NCBI GenBank assembly: GCA_963555835.3
Contig: CAUVWZ020000001.1
Coordinates: forward strand, 434,001 to 498,000
Direction: 5' to 3'
DNA length: 64,000 nt
Origin: JAPUME01 sp027294185
GTDB taxonomy: Bacteria; Acidobacteriota; Terriglobia; UBA7540; JAPUME01
Positions 1-9,499 of the stretch are shown here, piece by piece. The notes under the pieces were generated by a model that saw only the letters and a list, made by a program, of their open reading frames with translations, was not told where the DNA came from and did not search any database. Made by a program: the position numbers and the translations under genes. Within the stretch, counting starts at the first letter, position 1. Each line of letters starts with the position of its first letter.

Positions 1-2
1 GG

Positions 3-101
3 AAGATCGAATGGCCCTACAAGCCGGGCAGGACCGATGTGGTGCCGATCGACGTCTGGCTGAGGGCCAACCCATCACGGCCCGGAACGATATCAACTTA
101 G
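3..101 (+). CDS. C-terminal end of an unidentified protein (partial)
   Basis: An open frame enters from the left edge and ends at a TAG at 99-101, giving 32 residues that include VVPIDVWLRANPSRPGT. The other two forward frames either stop or run into the next gene out of register, so this is probably the true tail of an upstream gene. The piece is too short to assign to a family. It ends 36 bases before the Dabb gene and may be co-transcribed with it. Confidence 0.45.
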   Translation, partial: KIEWPYKPGRTDVVPIDVWLRANPSRPGTIST

Positions 102-137
102 AAAGTCATTCCAAGAATCAGGAGGAAAATCGATTCC

Positions 138-542
138 ATGAAACAGAAACTCTTCTTCTCATTCCTGGCGGGTCTCATCGTTTCCGCCTTTGCCGTAGCC
201 CTGACGCTGGGACTTCAGGAAGCCTCGGCTCGTCCCAACGGAGCCGGCATCGTCCACCTCGTTTTGTTCAGTGTTACCGACGGCGTCACGGAAGCCGAAG
301 CGCAGCAACTGCTGGGGAGCGCAGTGGCCAACCTGGGCAAGGTCAACGGCGTCAAGAACCTGCGCGCCGGAAACGTGACCAGCAGGAACAAATCTGATTA
401 TCCTTACGGTTTTATTATGGAATTCGATGACCAGGCGGCGCTTGAATCCTACGGCGGCGACCCGCTGCACACCGGATGGGTTCAGCGTGAATTTCGGCCA
501 AAAATGGGAAAGGTGCTGGTGATCGACCTGAATATTCCTTAG
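138..542 (+). CDS. Secreted stress-responsive alpha/beta-barrel (Dabb) domain protein
   Basis: The 134-residue product opens with a basic, hydrophobic signal peptide (about residues 1-31, ending near EASA) and continues with a single ferredoxin-like Dabb domain. The family pattern is visible: IVHLVLFSVTDGVTEAE at the start, VNGVKNLRAGN in the middle, YGFIMEFDDQAALESYGGDPLH towards the end, and the terminal GKVLVIDL strand. An AGGAGG-type ribosome site lies just before the ATG. Dabb proteins are small dimeric barrels; some act as cyclases or stress proteins, and many have no known substrate. The exported form suggests a periplasmic or surface role. The substrate cannot be inferred here. Confidence 0.8.
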   Translation: MKQKLFFSFLAGLIVSAFAVALTLGLQEASARPNGAGIVHLVLFSVTDGVTEAEAQQLLGSAVANLGKVNGVKNLRAGNVTSRNKSDYPYGFIMEFDDQAALESYGGDPLHTGWVQREFRPKMGKVLVIDLNIP

Positions 543-645
543 CCCATCGGCCCTGGTGCACGCGAAAGAGAGAATGGAGCGGGAAAGCCCAACGGTCGTG
601 GGGCGCGCCCGTATTGTCTTTCATGGCGGGATTGAGAGTTTGTCT

Positions 646-692
646 ATTCAATCATTCAATCATTCAATTATTCAATTCATCAATTCATCAAT
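646..692. repeat. AT-rich short tandem repeat (ATTCAATC/ATTCATCA-type)
   Basis: In the 224-base gap between the convergent Dabb and esterase genes, the words ATTCAATC, ATTCAATT and AATTCATC follow one another about six times. The tract is strikingly AT-rich against a GC-rich background. It has no coding frame. It may be a slippage-prone spacer between two converging transcripts. No clear hairpin terminator is visible here. Confidence 0.6.
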
Positions 693-766
693 CCCGCCGC
701 GGACGCCTTCCTCACAGAAACGTATCGCAGCAATCTACCGGCAAAGATTCGGCTCTGAAAATCTTA

Positions 767-2800
767 TTACCTGCCGGACCGAAGCCAGCGGAGCAATTCT
801 CTTTCTGAGGCTTTATCGTTGCGGACTTCGAGATTCCTTCGAGACCCCGCCGCCTTGTAAACATCCCGAGCCCAGGCTAGGGGGAAGTTGTCGCCCGTGT
901 TGTGGAGCAGTAACCTGCCCGGCGCTGCAAGGGTCACGGCCGTACGGAAATCGCCTGCCCGGCGGATACCGGGCAGAGGAAGCTCCCGCAGATAGGATTG
1001 GTCATCGTCGGCGTTAAACCGTACCGTGTCGGCCGCAAGACCCTTAATTCCCGGCGCCAATCCCCGCGCCAACAGGCACCAGAGTCCCGCCTTTTCCAAT
1101 CCCACCAGAGTAACCTCTGTGACATCGCTCCGACCCCCGAGATAGGCCAAAGCGGTCAGAATGTCCTGAATTCGATTGGCGTCATCGGACCGGTTGTAGG
1201 TCGTGAAGAACTCCTCCTGTTCCGGCGTGCGGCTGCCTGCGGGAACCGAGGAAGTCTTAAAAGCGTCAATCGCCAGGACTGCAAATCTGTTTCGCAGCAG
1301 GTTTCTCACCAGCGAACCCGGTCGGTTCGTGCTCCTCTCGAGGAGAGCCGATGAACCCTGCGGATGAACAATCAACACCGTCGGCGCGGGGCGTGAGCCA
1401 CCTCGCCGCCACAGCACGGCCCGAATCCGGCTGCCCCGATAGCTCAGCAGCAGGTCTTCCCGGCTTTCCCCTCCTCGCGACGTTGCTCCTCTGCTTTCGA
1501 CCAGAACCTGAGCAAGGTCAGGCCGCTCCACCATCAAGGCGTAACGAAGCGAGGGTTCTAGGATTCTGCGATACAGCTCGACCCCTGCGGCGTTTCTCGG
1601 CCGGAGCGATTCCAACTGTTGGCGGGCGGATTGAATCAAGTACTCCACCAACTGCTGCTGAGTCTTTGCGCCTTCGGGCGTGGGCCTGCCGAAGAAAACC
1701 ATCTGCTTCGAGGGCCGGTCGGGCCGATAACTTTTCTCCTTCACCGTGCCCTCGGGGTTCTGACCCAGAAGCCAGCGGGCAAACCAGGTGTAGACGGCCT
1801 CGCGGCTCGCCTGATTGTAGTTATGCGGGGCGTGGAAGTGGTTGTTTGCGACCTTATCTTCCTCTCCGAATAACTGGTAGATTTGCCGTATGCCGGGATA
1901 CTCGATGCGCCGTGTGTCGGTCGTCCAGTCTCCCGTGGCTGAAACCATCAGCATCGGCCGAGGCGCCATCAGAGCGCCGATTTCGATGTTGCAGGTATCG
2001 ACGCGCAAGCTCGGCGCATTTTCACAGGTGTCGCCACCCTGCATGTGGCCCGAGATCATATTGACCGGAGCGGAGACTTTGATTCGGTCATCCACTGCCG
2101 TCAGGAGGAAGGTTTGTGTTCCCCCGCCGGATGCACCCGTGGCCGCAAGGCGATTTTTGTCAACCTCGGGAAGTGAAAGCAGAAAGTCCACGCTGCGTAT
2201 GCTGTTCCACAGATGCAGCCCGAGCAGTCCCACGCCCCACAGCTCCTCTCGCGCGCCCCGGAATTCATGGCTCACCTGAAAGCTGTCGTTATAGCCCACC
2301 ATGTCGTAGGTGAAAACGATCGCGCCCTGACGGGCAAAATGGATGGCGCGGGCCGGCACCGAGCCTCGCTCACTGTTTTCCAAACGTCCGTAGGTCCAAT
2401 GGCCGTGGGGAGCCGCGATGGCAGGGAATGGCCCCCGCTTCCCACGCGGGCGGTACAGGTTCCCGGTGACATAGAATCCCGGATAGCTTTCGAAATAGAC
2501 CTTTTCCATGCTGTAGTCTTCGTGGTCCACACGCCCGAAAATCTGCGGGTTCAAGGGGGTCTTCGACGGCAGAGGCCAAAGCCCGGCGCTCACCAGAATC
2601 TGCTGCCGGAGGGAGGCTGCACGCTTCAACCATTCTTGCCGGGAACCATACTGAGGAATTCCACAGGGTGAATTCAGGTCCCGGACCTCGAAACGCAAAT
2701 CTTTTTCCGGAATGCCCGATGGGCTCTGAGCCTGGAGCGCCGCTCCTCCTGAATGAAAACTGATGAGAGACAGAAGAAAAAGAATTCCGGTCATCCTCAT
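767..2800 (-). CDS. Secreted acetylxylan-esterase-like alpha/beta hydrolase, two-domain
   Basis: The 677-residue product starts at the ATG at 2800, behind a strong GAAGGAGGC site. The 52 extra upstream codons of the open frame are not needed. A signal peptide (MRMTGILFLLSLISFHSGGA...) leads into an alpha/beta hydrolase of the acetylxylan esterase/dienelactone hydrolase type. The nucleophile elbow is GASGGG in TGASGGGTQTFLLTAVD, and a candidate catalytic His lies in NNHFHAPHNYN. The C-terminal third looks like a second, degenerate hydrolase domain in which the elbow reads GLEKAG, with no Ser nucleophile. Such long paired-domain esterases occur in polysaccharide-degrading soil and marine bacteria. 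The likely role is deacetylation of plant or algal polysaccharide in the periplasm; the substrate is inferred. Confidence 0.75.
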   Translation of the reverse strand: MRMTGILFLLSLISFHSGGAALQAQSPSGIPEKDLRFEVRDLNSPCGIPQYGSRQEWLKRAASLRQQILVSAGLWPLPSKTPLNPQIFGRVDHEDYSMEKVYFESYPGFYVTGNLYRPRGKRGPFPAIAAPHGHWTYGRLENSERGSVPARAIHFARQGAIVFTYDMVGYNDSFQVSHEFRGAREELWGVGLLGLHLWNSIRSVDFLLSLPEVDKNRLAATGASGGGTQTFLLTAVDDRIKVSAPVNMISGHMQGGDTCENAPSLRVDTCNIEIGALMAPRPMLMVSATGDWTTDTRRIEYPGIRQIYQLFGEEDKVANNHFHAPHNYNQASREAVYTWFARWLLGQNPEGTVKEKSYRPDRPSKQMVFFGRPTPEGAKTQQQLVEYLIQSARQQLESLRPRNAAGVELYRRILEPSLRYALMVERPDLAQVLVESRGATSRGGESREDLLLSYRGSRIRAVLWRRGGSRPAPTVLIVHPQGSSALLERSTNRPGSLVRNLLRNRFAVLAIDAFKTSSVPAGSRTPEQEEFFTTYNRSDDANRIQDILTALAYLGGRSDVTEVTLVGLEKAGLWCLLARGLAPGIKGLAADTVRFNADDDQSYLRELPLPGIRRAGDFRTAVTLAAPGRLLLHNTGDNFPLAWARDVYKAAGSRRNLEVRNDKASERELLRWLRSGR

Positions 2801-2898
2801 GAAGTTGCCTCCTTCTGTTTTGTGACGGTAGGGATTAAGTGCGGTTGTGCGGGACCGGCAGGGCCGCGATTTCAGGCCACCCGGCCACCCGCGGAATC

Positions 2899-2921
2899 TG
2901 TTGTTTCGCCATTCGACAACA
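2899..2921. promoter_or_regulatory. Inverted repeat between the divergent esterase and metal-resistance genes
   Basis: TGTTGT and ACAACA face each other across 11 bases in the intergenic region between the esterase (leftward) and the small secreted protein of the metal cluster (rightward). A short dyad at this spot could be an operator for either transcript. The arms are only six bases long, so chance is possible. Confidence 0.25.
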
Positions 2922-3047
2922 AATACAGGGGGCAACGCAAGGGCTAATTCCTGCATTTTTCGAAAGGAGACCGATTTTCACAATGGCCCCGCCCCCCCTT
3001 GCCAACCGGAAGCGATTGGAATAGAATGTTTGTTGGAGGAATATGAG

Positions 3048-3419
3048 GTGAAACGCCTCGCTCGCACAATCGCCGTTGTTTTGGTCCTCGACTTCTGGGG
3101 CGCCGGTCTGGCCTGTGCTCAGGCAGGAATGACCCGGGCCGACTGCTGCCCTGCGGAAAGTTCACACGAGCACGGGACGAGGATTTCCCAGGCGACTCCG
3201 GATTGCTGCACCGTGGCCGACCCGCGGTCCAACATTGCCGAATCCCGCTGGGAGCGGTCCGGACTGCCATCGGTCCTGGAAAGAACCCTCTTTCGCCCTC
3301 AAATCGATCGGTGGGCGTCCTCCCCGGCCCGGTTCATTTCGCGTTTTTCCAACCCTCTACGCTCCACAGCATTCTGTAATTTTCATCCTCTCGACATCAC
3401 CGGCGTTCTGCTGATCTAG
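3048..3419 (+). CDS. Small secreted Cys/His protein heading the metal-efflux cluster
   Basis: The start is the GTG at 3048, seven bases after a GGAGGA site; a nearby ATG at 3044 is followed directly by a stop. The 123-residue product has a signal peptide (VKRLARTIAVVLVLDFWGAG...) and two CC pairs in its first half (RADCCPAESSHEHG and PDCCTVADP), which together with His residues would suit metal binding. I do not recognise the family. It lies 148 bases before the CusC-like gene. Its position and composition suggest a periplasmic metal-binding or sensing accessory, but that is inference. Confidence 0.6.
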   Translation: MKRLARTIAVVLVLDFWGAGLACAQAGMTRADCCPAESSHEHGTRISQATPDCCTVADPRSNIAESRWERSGLPSVLERTLFRPQIDRWASSPARFISRFSNPLRSTAFCNFHPLDITGVLLI

Positions 3420-3532
3420 TACTCACTCCCCAAAAACTTTCCTAGAGAACCCCAGAATCTTTGAATCTTTTGATTCTATCGATCTCCCCCGTGGACCTCT
3501 CTCAAGGTCCGGGCGGAATCCGGGTTCCATCA

Positions 3533-3558
3533 ATTAAGAATTAAGAATTAAGAATAAG
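3533..3558. repeat. AATTAAG short tandem repeat upstream of cusC
   Basis: The word AATTAAG recurs about three and a half times directly before the CusC start, ending in AATAAG. It forms an AT-rich leader in place of a clear ribosome-binding site. A slippage-prone spacer here could tune expression, but no evidence in the sequence shows that it does. Confidence 0.4.
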
Positions 3559-3567
3559 AACTTTTGG

Positions 3568-4893
3568 ATGTGTCCTATGAAAACTCGATCTTATGTCTGT
3601 TTTATCCTTATGGCAGTTCTCATTCTGCCGGGATTCGCTACGGTGAGGGGCCGGGCGGAGTCGGGCCAAACGGCCGTCGTTCCTCTCAATTCCGCCACCA
3701 GTGCCGATCGCGTCAGCCTGAACTCGCTCATCGGGGAAATGCTCGAGAAAAACCCGGAAATTCTGGCTTTCGAGCGCCGCGTGGAAGCGGAGCGCTCTCG
3801 CCCTTCGCGCCTGAGTTCCCTGCCCGATCTCACGGTCTCGCTCATCAACCGCAACGTCACCCGGCCCATCCCTTTTGCCAATCTCGGTGACGAGCCGATG
3901 AGCACCGGAGGCGTTGGCTTCACGCAGGCGGTGCCCTTCCCCGGCAAGCTCCGGCTTCGCGGAAAAATCGCCGAGAAGGAAGCCGACGCGAGTATGAACG
4001 TCTACCGTGCGCGAGTGCTCGAGCTGACTTCTGAGGTCAAACAAGCATTCTACCGGCTCCACTTCGTCCATCAGGCCATTGACATCCTCCGGCGGCAGCA
4101 GGGCTTTCTGGACCAACTGACAAAGATCGCCGAGACCCGTTACGCCGTCGGGGAAGGAATCCAGCAGGACGTACTCCGCGCACAGGTGGAACAGTCCTTG
4201 CTCGAAAACCGATTGATCCTGCTCGACCGCGAGCGGGGCAGCCTCGAGGCGCGAATCAATCGCCTGGTGAATCGACCGCCCCAGACTCGGCTCGCGAGGC
4301 CGGCCCACTACGCAAAACCCGAACTCAATCACTCTCTCGATGATCTCTACCAGATGGCGTTGAGGCGAGCGCCGAAACTGCGCCAACGGCAGGACCTGAC
4401 CGACCGGAATGCCCTGACACTCAATCTGGCGCGAAAAGATTACTACCCGAATTTCTCCGTCACGGCCGCCTACTTCAATCGGGGACAGTTCACCAGCCTC
4501 TGGGAGACGCGCTTCAATGTGGAAGTGCCGATCTATTTCTGGCGAAAGCAGCGTTACGGGGTCCGAGAAGCCGCGAGCCGACTGGCTGAGGCCCGGCACG
4601 CCTATACCAGCGCGGAGCAGGAGCTCTTTTTCCACGTCAAAGACGAATACCTGGCCGCAAAAGCTTCCGACCGGCTAGTTTCGCTTTATGCCAAGGCCAT
4701 CGTGCCACAGGCCACCCTGGCCCTGGAATCTTCTCTTTCCGGCTATGAGGTTGGGAATGTGGATTTCCTGACCCTGATGAATAACTTCGTCACCATTCTC
4801 GATTACGAGACGAACTATTGGGACCAGTACGCAGGTCTGGCCGAATCGATGGCCCGCCTGGAGGCTCTGGTGGCAACAAACCTGATCCCATAG
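3568..4893 (+). CDS. TolC/CusC-family outer-membrane efflux channel
   Basis: The 441-residue product has a signal peptide (MKTRSYVCFILMAVLILPGF..., from the second ATG at 3577; the first is at 3568). Two repeats of the outer-membrane efflux protein domain follow, with the coiled alpha-barrel helices typical of TolC-type trimers (for example RVLELTSEVKQAFYRLHFVH and later AYTSAEQELFFHVKDEYLAA). It is the first gene of a CBA-type tripartite metal pump and is followed 29 bases later by the adaptor. It would form the outer-membrane exit duct. The neighbouring HME-type pump makes Cu/Ag the most likely cargo. Confidence 0.85.
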   Translation: MCPMKTRSYVCFILMAVLILPGFATVRGRAESGQTAVVPLNSATSADRVSLNSLIGEMLEKNPEILAFERRVEAERSRPSRLSSLPDLTVSLINRNVTRPIPFANLGDEPMSTGGVGFTQAVPFPGKLRLRGKIAEKEADASMNVYRARVLELTSEVKQAFYRLHFVHQAIDILRRQQGFLDQLTKIAETRYAVGEGIQQDVLRAQVEQSLLENRLILLDRERGSLEARINRLVNRPPQTRLARPAHYAKPELNHSLDDLYQMALRRAPKLRQRQDLTDRNALTLNLARKDYYPNFSVTAAYFNRGQFTSLWETRFNVEVPIYFWRKQRYGVREAASRLAEARHAYTSAEQELFFHVKDEYLAAKASDRLVSLYAKAIVPQATLALESSLSGYEVGNVDFLTLMNNFVTILDYETNYWDQYAGLAESMARLEALVATNLIP

Positions 4894-4922
4894 ACAGCCC
4901 AAAGAAAGCATCGAGGTGCGTT

Positions 4923-6248
4923 ATGCGTCGCAAACCTTTACCGTACGTTGTAATCATCGTCCTGGCCGTGGCAGCCGCTGGATTCTACGCCACTAAGCAG
5001 AACTTCTGGCGGACCCCGGAGGCAGAGACTGCCGTAGACCGAAACGATCGTTCCGCCAGGGCCGGGATGGAACCACGAACTCCCCAATTCACAGAAGCAG
5101 GCGGCGGCCGGGAAGTGCTCTACTGGTACGACCCCATGCATCCAGCCTACCGGTCTGAGGAGCCGGGCATCGCTCCCGATTGCGGCATGGACCTGGTCCC
5201 GAAGTATGCCGACGAGGCGCGAGCCCTGGCCGCGATGCCTCCGGGCACGGTGATGTTGAGCTCGCGGAAGCAACAGATGATCGGGGTACGCACGGAGAAA
5301 GTGGTAATGGCTCCGGTTCAGCGGACCATCCGCACCGTCGGTCACCTGACGGCGGACGAGACGAAAATCGCCCACGTTCACACGAAATTCGAAGGCTGGA
5401 TTGAAAAGGTCTTCGTCGACTTCGTCGGGATGCGGGTAAGGAAGGGACAGCCACTCTTCACCGTCTACAGCCCCGAGCTGGTCTCAACGCAGGAAGAATA
5501 TTTGCTGGCTCTCAAGGGAAAACAGATTCTCGGCGAGAGCCCTTTTGAGAGGGCCGCGCTAGGGTCGGCTTCGCTGCTCGAAGCGGCCCGCCGCCGGCTG
5601 GAACTGTGGGACATCAGCGCGGAACAGATTGAAGAACTGGAGCGAACCGGAAAAGTACAACGCACGCTGAGTGTGCACTCTCCCATTCAGGGATACGTCA
5701 CGGCACGTGAGGCCTACGAAAATGTCTTCGTTACACCGGGGACGGAAATTTATTCGATCGTGGACCTGGGAAACATCTGGGCCCTGGCCATGGTTTATGA
5801 ATACGAGCTTCCTTTCATACGACTCGGCCAGCGAGCCACCATGAACCTTTCCTATCTGCCCGAAAAGCAATACCGAGGCCGGGTCACCTACATCTATCCG
5901 GAGGTGGACCCGAAATCGCGGACCGTCAAGGTCCGCATCGAGTTCCGCAATCCAAGAATGGAATTGAAACCGGGAATGTACGCCGATGTGGAAATCCAGG
6001 TGGACTATGGGCGACGGATCGTCGTACCGGCTGAAGCGGTGCTCGATTCCGGCATGAGGCAGATCGTGTTCCTGGCCCGGCCCAACGGACATTTTGAACC
6101 GAGAGAAATCAAAGTCGGGCCGCGACTCGAAGACCGAACCATCGTTCTGGCAGGGCTTGAGGCCGGAGATGAGATTGTCACCTCCGGCAATTTTCTCATC
6201 GATTCGGAAAGCCGCCTGACCAGCGCCACGGGAAGCATGACTCAATAG
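4923..6248 (+). CDS. cusB: CusB-like periplasmic adaptor with heavy-metal-binding domain
   Basis: The start is the ATG at 4923 after GAGGTG; the longer open frame overlaps cusC and is not needed. The 441-residue protein has an N-terminal membrane anchor (about 8-22). A heavy-metal-binding domain follows at about 67-95 (YWYDPMHPAYRSEEPGIAPD, then CGMDLVP). The barrel-sandwich/lipoyl and beta-barrel modules of membrane fusion proteins come next (HVHTKFEGWIEKVFVDFVGM, VRKGQPLFTVYSPEL). In this family the PMHP...CGM domain binds Cu(I)/Ag(I) and the adaptor bridges pump and channel. It lies 63 bases before cusA. Confidence 0.9.
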   Translation: MRRKPLPYVVIIVLAVAAAGFYATKQNFWRTPEAETAVDRNDRSARAGMEPRTPQFTEAGGGREVLYWYDPMHPAYRSEEPGIAPDCGMDLVPKYADEARALAAMPPGTVMLSSRKQQMIGVRTEKVVMAPVQRTIRTVGHLTADETKIAHVHTKFEGWIEKVFVDFVGMRVRKGQPLFTVYSPELVSTQEEYLLALKGKQILGESPFERAALGSASLLEAARRRLELWDISAEQIEELERTGKVQRTLSVHSPIQGYVTAREAYENVFVTPGTEIYSIVDLGNIWALAMVYEYELPFIRLGQRATMNLSYLPEKQYRGRVTYIYPEVDPKSRTVKVRIEFRNPRMELKPGMYADVEIQVDYGRRIVVPAEAVLDSGMRQIVFLARPNGHFEPREIKVGPRLEDRTIVLAGLEAGDEIVTSGNFLIDSESRLTSATGSMTQ

Positions 6249-6311
6249 CATGAACCGGCTCGACGAGGCGAGACTGCTTCGGGAGAGTCGGCCCAAAAGG
6301 GAGAGCAGGCA

Positions 6312-9300
6312 ATGATCAACAAAATCATCGAGTGGAGCGCAAAGAACCGATTCATGGTGCTGCTGTGCACGCTGGCGGTGATCACCTCCGGCGTGTGGGC
6401 GCTCAAGAACACTCCCCTCGACGCCATTCCCGATCTCTCCGACGTGCAGGTCATCGTCTTTACCGAATGGGCTGGACGCAGTCCCGACCTGATTGAAGAT
6501 CAGGTGACCTACCCCATCGTGACCTCCCTGCTTGCGGCGCCGCAGGTAAAAGTGGTGCGAGGATATTCCTTTTTCGGCCTCTCGTTCGTCTACGTCATCT
6601 TCGAGGACGGCACTGACATCTACTGGGCGCGCAGCCGGGTGATGGAGTACATGCAATCGGTCAGCGGCAATCTTCCGGCAGGCGTCTCGCCGGTACTGGG
6701 ACCCGATGCCACCGGCGTCGGTTGGGCTTTCCAGTACGTGCTGGTGGATAAGACGGGACGCCACGACCTGGCCGAGCTGCGCTCGCTACAGGATTGGTAC
6801 GTCCGCTATTGGGTGGAAAGCGTGCCGGGCGTGGCCGAGGCGGCCAGCATCGGCGGCTACGTAAAGCAATACCAGGTGGATATCGATCCCAACTCCCTCG
6901 TCGGTTACAACATTCCTCTCCAAAAAGTGATCGAGGCCATTCGGCGAAGCAATAACGACGTCGGCGGGCGCATCGTCGAATACTCCGGACGGGAATACAT
7001 GGTCCGAGGCCTCGGCTACATCAAGAATGTTGCCGACATCCAGAGCGTTCCCATCGGAGTCAGCGCCAACGGCACGCCCGTCTATGTGCGTGATGTGGCA
7101 AACGTTCACCTGGGGCCGGATATCCGCCGCGGCATGGCCGACTTCAACGGCGAGGGCGAGGTCGTGGGCGGCATCGTCGTCGTCCGCTACGGCGAAAATG
7201 CCCTGGACGTGATCGAGCGTGTGAAGGAAAAACTGGAGGAGATTCGCAGCTCGCTTCCCGATGGCGTCGAAATCATCCCGGTCTACGACCGCTCGGACCT
7301 GATCGAGCGTTCGGTAAAAAACCTCGTAGAAAAACTTCTGGAAGAAAGCCTGATTGTAAGCCTGGTCTGCGTCGTGTTCCTGTTTCACCTGCGCAGCGCG
7401 CTGGTGGCGATCCTCGTGCTGCCCATTTCCATTCTCATGGCGCTGATCGGCATGCATTTCCTCGGGATCAATTCGAACATCATGTCGCTCGGGGGCATCG
7501 CCATCGCCATCGGGGTCATGATCGATTCGGCGATCATCATGATCGAAAATGCCCACAAGAAGCTGGAGCAATGGGAAAAGGAGGGAAGAAAGGGAGACCG
7601 AAACCGGGTATTGATCGACGCCGCCAAGGAGGTCGGCCGCCCGCTGTTTTTCTCTCTGCTGATCATTGCCGTTTCCTTCCTGCCGGTCTTCAGCCTGCAA
7701 GCTCAGGAAGGACGTCTGTTCAAGCCGCTCGCCTACACGAAAACTTTTGCGATGCTCGCCGCCTCGATGCTCTCCGTCTTTCTGGTGCCGACGCTGATGC
7801 TGCTGCTCATCCGAGGCAAGATTGCACCCGAAGCCAAAAACCCCATCAACCGCTTTCTCATCTGGATTTATCAACCCTTCGTGCACTTGGTGCTTCGGTT
7901 CCGCAAAACGGTGCTGGCGCTCGCAGTGCTGGCAGTCCTAAGCACGGTGCCGGTTTTCTATCGGCTTGGCTCGGAATTTATGCCGCCGCTCTACGAAGGC
8001 TCGCTTCTGTTTATGCCCACGGGGTTGCCCGGAATGTCCATCGACTCGGTGGGGAAAGCCATGCAGTTGCAGGACAAAATCCTCAAGAGCTTTCCCGAGG
8101 TGGACACCGTCTTCGGCAAGGCGGGCCGCGCCCGCACGGCGACCGACCCGGCCCCCCTGGCCATGATCGAAACCACCATCACTTTGAAACCGGAGGAGGA
8201 GTGGCGCGAGGGAATGACCCCGGAAAAACTTATCGAGGAGATGAATCAAGCTCTCCGCATTCCCGGCATCAGCAACTCCTGGACCATGCCCATCAAAGCC
8301 AGAATCGACATGCTCACGACAGGGATCCGCACACCCGTCGGCATCAAGGTCTTCGGGCCGGACCTGAACGTCATCCAGAGCATCGGAGAGGAGCTGGAAA
8401 GAGCCTTGAAAGATGTTCCCGGCACCCGAAACATCTTCTCCGAGCGCGTCGTGGGCGGCTACTTCATGGACTTCACGGTGAACCGCGAGGCGGCGGCCCG
8501 CTACGGGCTGACGGTCGGCGACGTGGAGGATGTGATCGAGTCGGCCATCGGAGGCAAGAACATCACCACCACCATCGAAGGCCGCGAGCGTTACCCGGTG
8601 AACGTACGGTATATGCGGGAGTTTCGCGCCGAGCCGGAACAACTGCGACGGGTTCTGGTGGCCACGCCGACCGGCGTTCAGGTGCCCCTGGCACAGTTGG
8701 CGGAATTGAAGCTCACCATGGGACCGCCGGTCATCAAAAGCGAAGCGGCCGAACCGGTCGGCTATGTGTACGTGGATGTGGCGGGCCGCGACCTGGGCGG
8801 ATACGTCAAAGAGGCACAGAAGGTGGTCGAAGAGAAGGTGACGATTCCGAACGGCTATCACCTGGTCTGGAGCGGACAGTACGAATACATGCAGCGCGCC
8901 CAGCAGCGGCTGACCTACGTGATCCCCCTGACGCTGTTCATCGTCTTTGTGCTGCTCTACCTGAACACCGGCTCGATACCGAAGGTTTTTATCGTATTGT
9001 TAGCGGTACCCTTTTCTATGATCGGGGCAGTATGGATGCTCGTTCTGCTGGATTACAATCTAAGTGTAGCCGTCTGGGTGGGAATCATCGCCCTGCTGGG
9101 AGTGGACGCCGAGACAGGCGTCATCATGCTGCTCTATCTCGACCACGCCTACGAACGCATGAAGCGGCTGGGAAGGATGAAGAGCCTGGAGGAGTTGAAA
9201 GAAGCCGTGATCGAAGGCGCCGTGCTGCGTGTTCGGCCCAAGATGATGACCGTGATGGCCATCGTCATGGGACTGCTGCCCATCATGTGGAGCAGCGGCG

Positions 9301-9455
9301 CGGGTTCGGACGTGATGAAGCGCATTGCGGCTCCCATGATCGGCGGCATTCTAACCTCCTTCGTCATGGAACTTTTGGTATATCCTGTAGTTTTCACCCT
9401 TTGGAAATGGCACAGTGAAGTGAAGCCTGCTTTACGGGAGGCGTCAAGCAGCTAG
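6312..9455 (+). CDS. cusA: CusA-like heavy-metal RND efflux pump
   Basis: The 1047-residue product has the usual length and twelve-helix layout of HME-RND pumps, starting MINKIIEWSAKNRFMV. In the fourth-helix region the motif is AIAIGVMIDSAIIMIENAHK, which matches the Cu(I)/Ag(I)-type (CusA) subfamily rather than the DFG...DGA form of CzcA. The periplasmic porter domain contains several Met (for example WTMPIKARIDML). It is driven by proton import and expels metal from periplasm or cytosol through CusB and the outer channel. Codon use and spacing fit one operon with 3568-13780. Confidence 0.92.
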   Translation: MINKIIEWSAKNRFMVLLCTLAVITSGVWALKNTPLDAIPDLSDVQVIVFTEWAGRSPDLIEDQVTYPIVTSLLAAPQVKVVRGYSFFGLSFVYVIFEDGTDIYWARSRVMEYMQSVSGNLPAGVSPVLGPDATGVGWAFQYVLVDKTGRHDLAELRSLQDWYVRYWVESVPGVAEAASIGGYVKQYQVDIDPNSLVGYNIPLQKVIEAIRRSNNDVGGRIVEYSGREYMVRGLGYIKNVADIQSVPIGVSANGTPVYVRDVANVHLGPDIRRGMADFNGEGEVVGGIVVVRYGENALDVIERVKEKLEEIRSSLPDGVEIIPVYDRSDLIERSVKNLVEKLLEESLIVSLVCVVFLFHLRSALVAILVLPISILMALIGMHFLGINSNIMSLGGIAIAIGVMIDSAIIMIENAHKKLEQWEKEGRKGDRNRVLIDAAKEVGRPLFFSLLIIAVSFLPVFSLQAQEGRLFKPLAYTKTFAMLAASMLSVFLVPTLMLLLIRGKIAPEAKNPINRFLIWIYQPFVHLVLRFRKTVLALAVLAVLSTVPVFYRLGSEFMPPLYEGSLLFMPTGLPGMSIDSVGKAMQLQDKILKSFPEVDTVFGKAGRARTATDPAPLAMIETTITLKPEEEWREGMTPEKLIEEMNQALRIPGISNSWTMPIKARIDMLTTGIRTPVGIKVFGPDLNVIQSIGEELERALKDVPGTRNIFSERVVGGYFMDFTVNREAAARYGLTVGDVEDVIESAIGGKNITTTIEGRERYPVNVRYMREFRAEPEQLRRVLVATPTGVQVPLAQLAELKLTMGPPVIKSEAAEPVGYVYVDVAGRDLGGYVKEAQKVVEEKVTIPNGYHLVWSGQYEYMQRAQQRLTYVIPLTLFIVFVLLYLNTGSIPKVFIVLLAVPFSMIGAVWMLVLLDYNLSVAVWVGIIALLGVDAETGVIMLLYLDHAYERMKRLGRMKSLEELKEAVIEGAVLRVRPKMMTVMAIVMGLLPIMWSSGAGSDVMKRIAAPMIGGILTSFVMELLVYPVVFTLWKWHSEVKPALREASSS

Positions 9456-9499
9456 CTGAATTCATTACCCTCATTGAGAGGATACTTCGAGAGGAATTT

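Noticed and set aside
6312..8861. Long antisense frames (several hundred codons) inside cusA
   Set aside because: They are low-complexity His/Asp/Arg-rich products of GC-rich antisense sequence, typical shadows of a strongly biased gene.
7571..9418. A 615-codon forward frame inside cusA
   Set aside because: It is rich in Arg, His and Gly with no domain and lies wholly within a clear RND pump gene.
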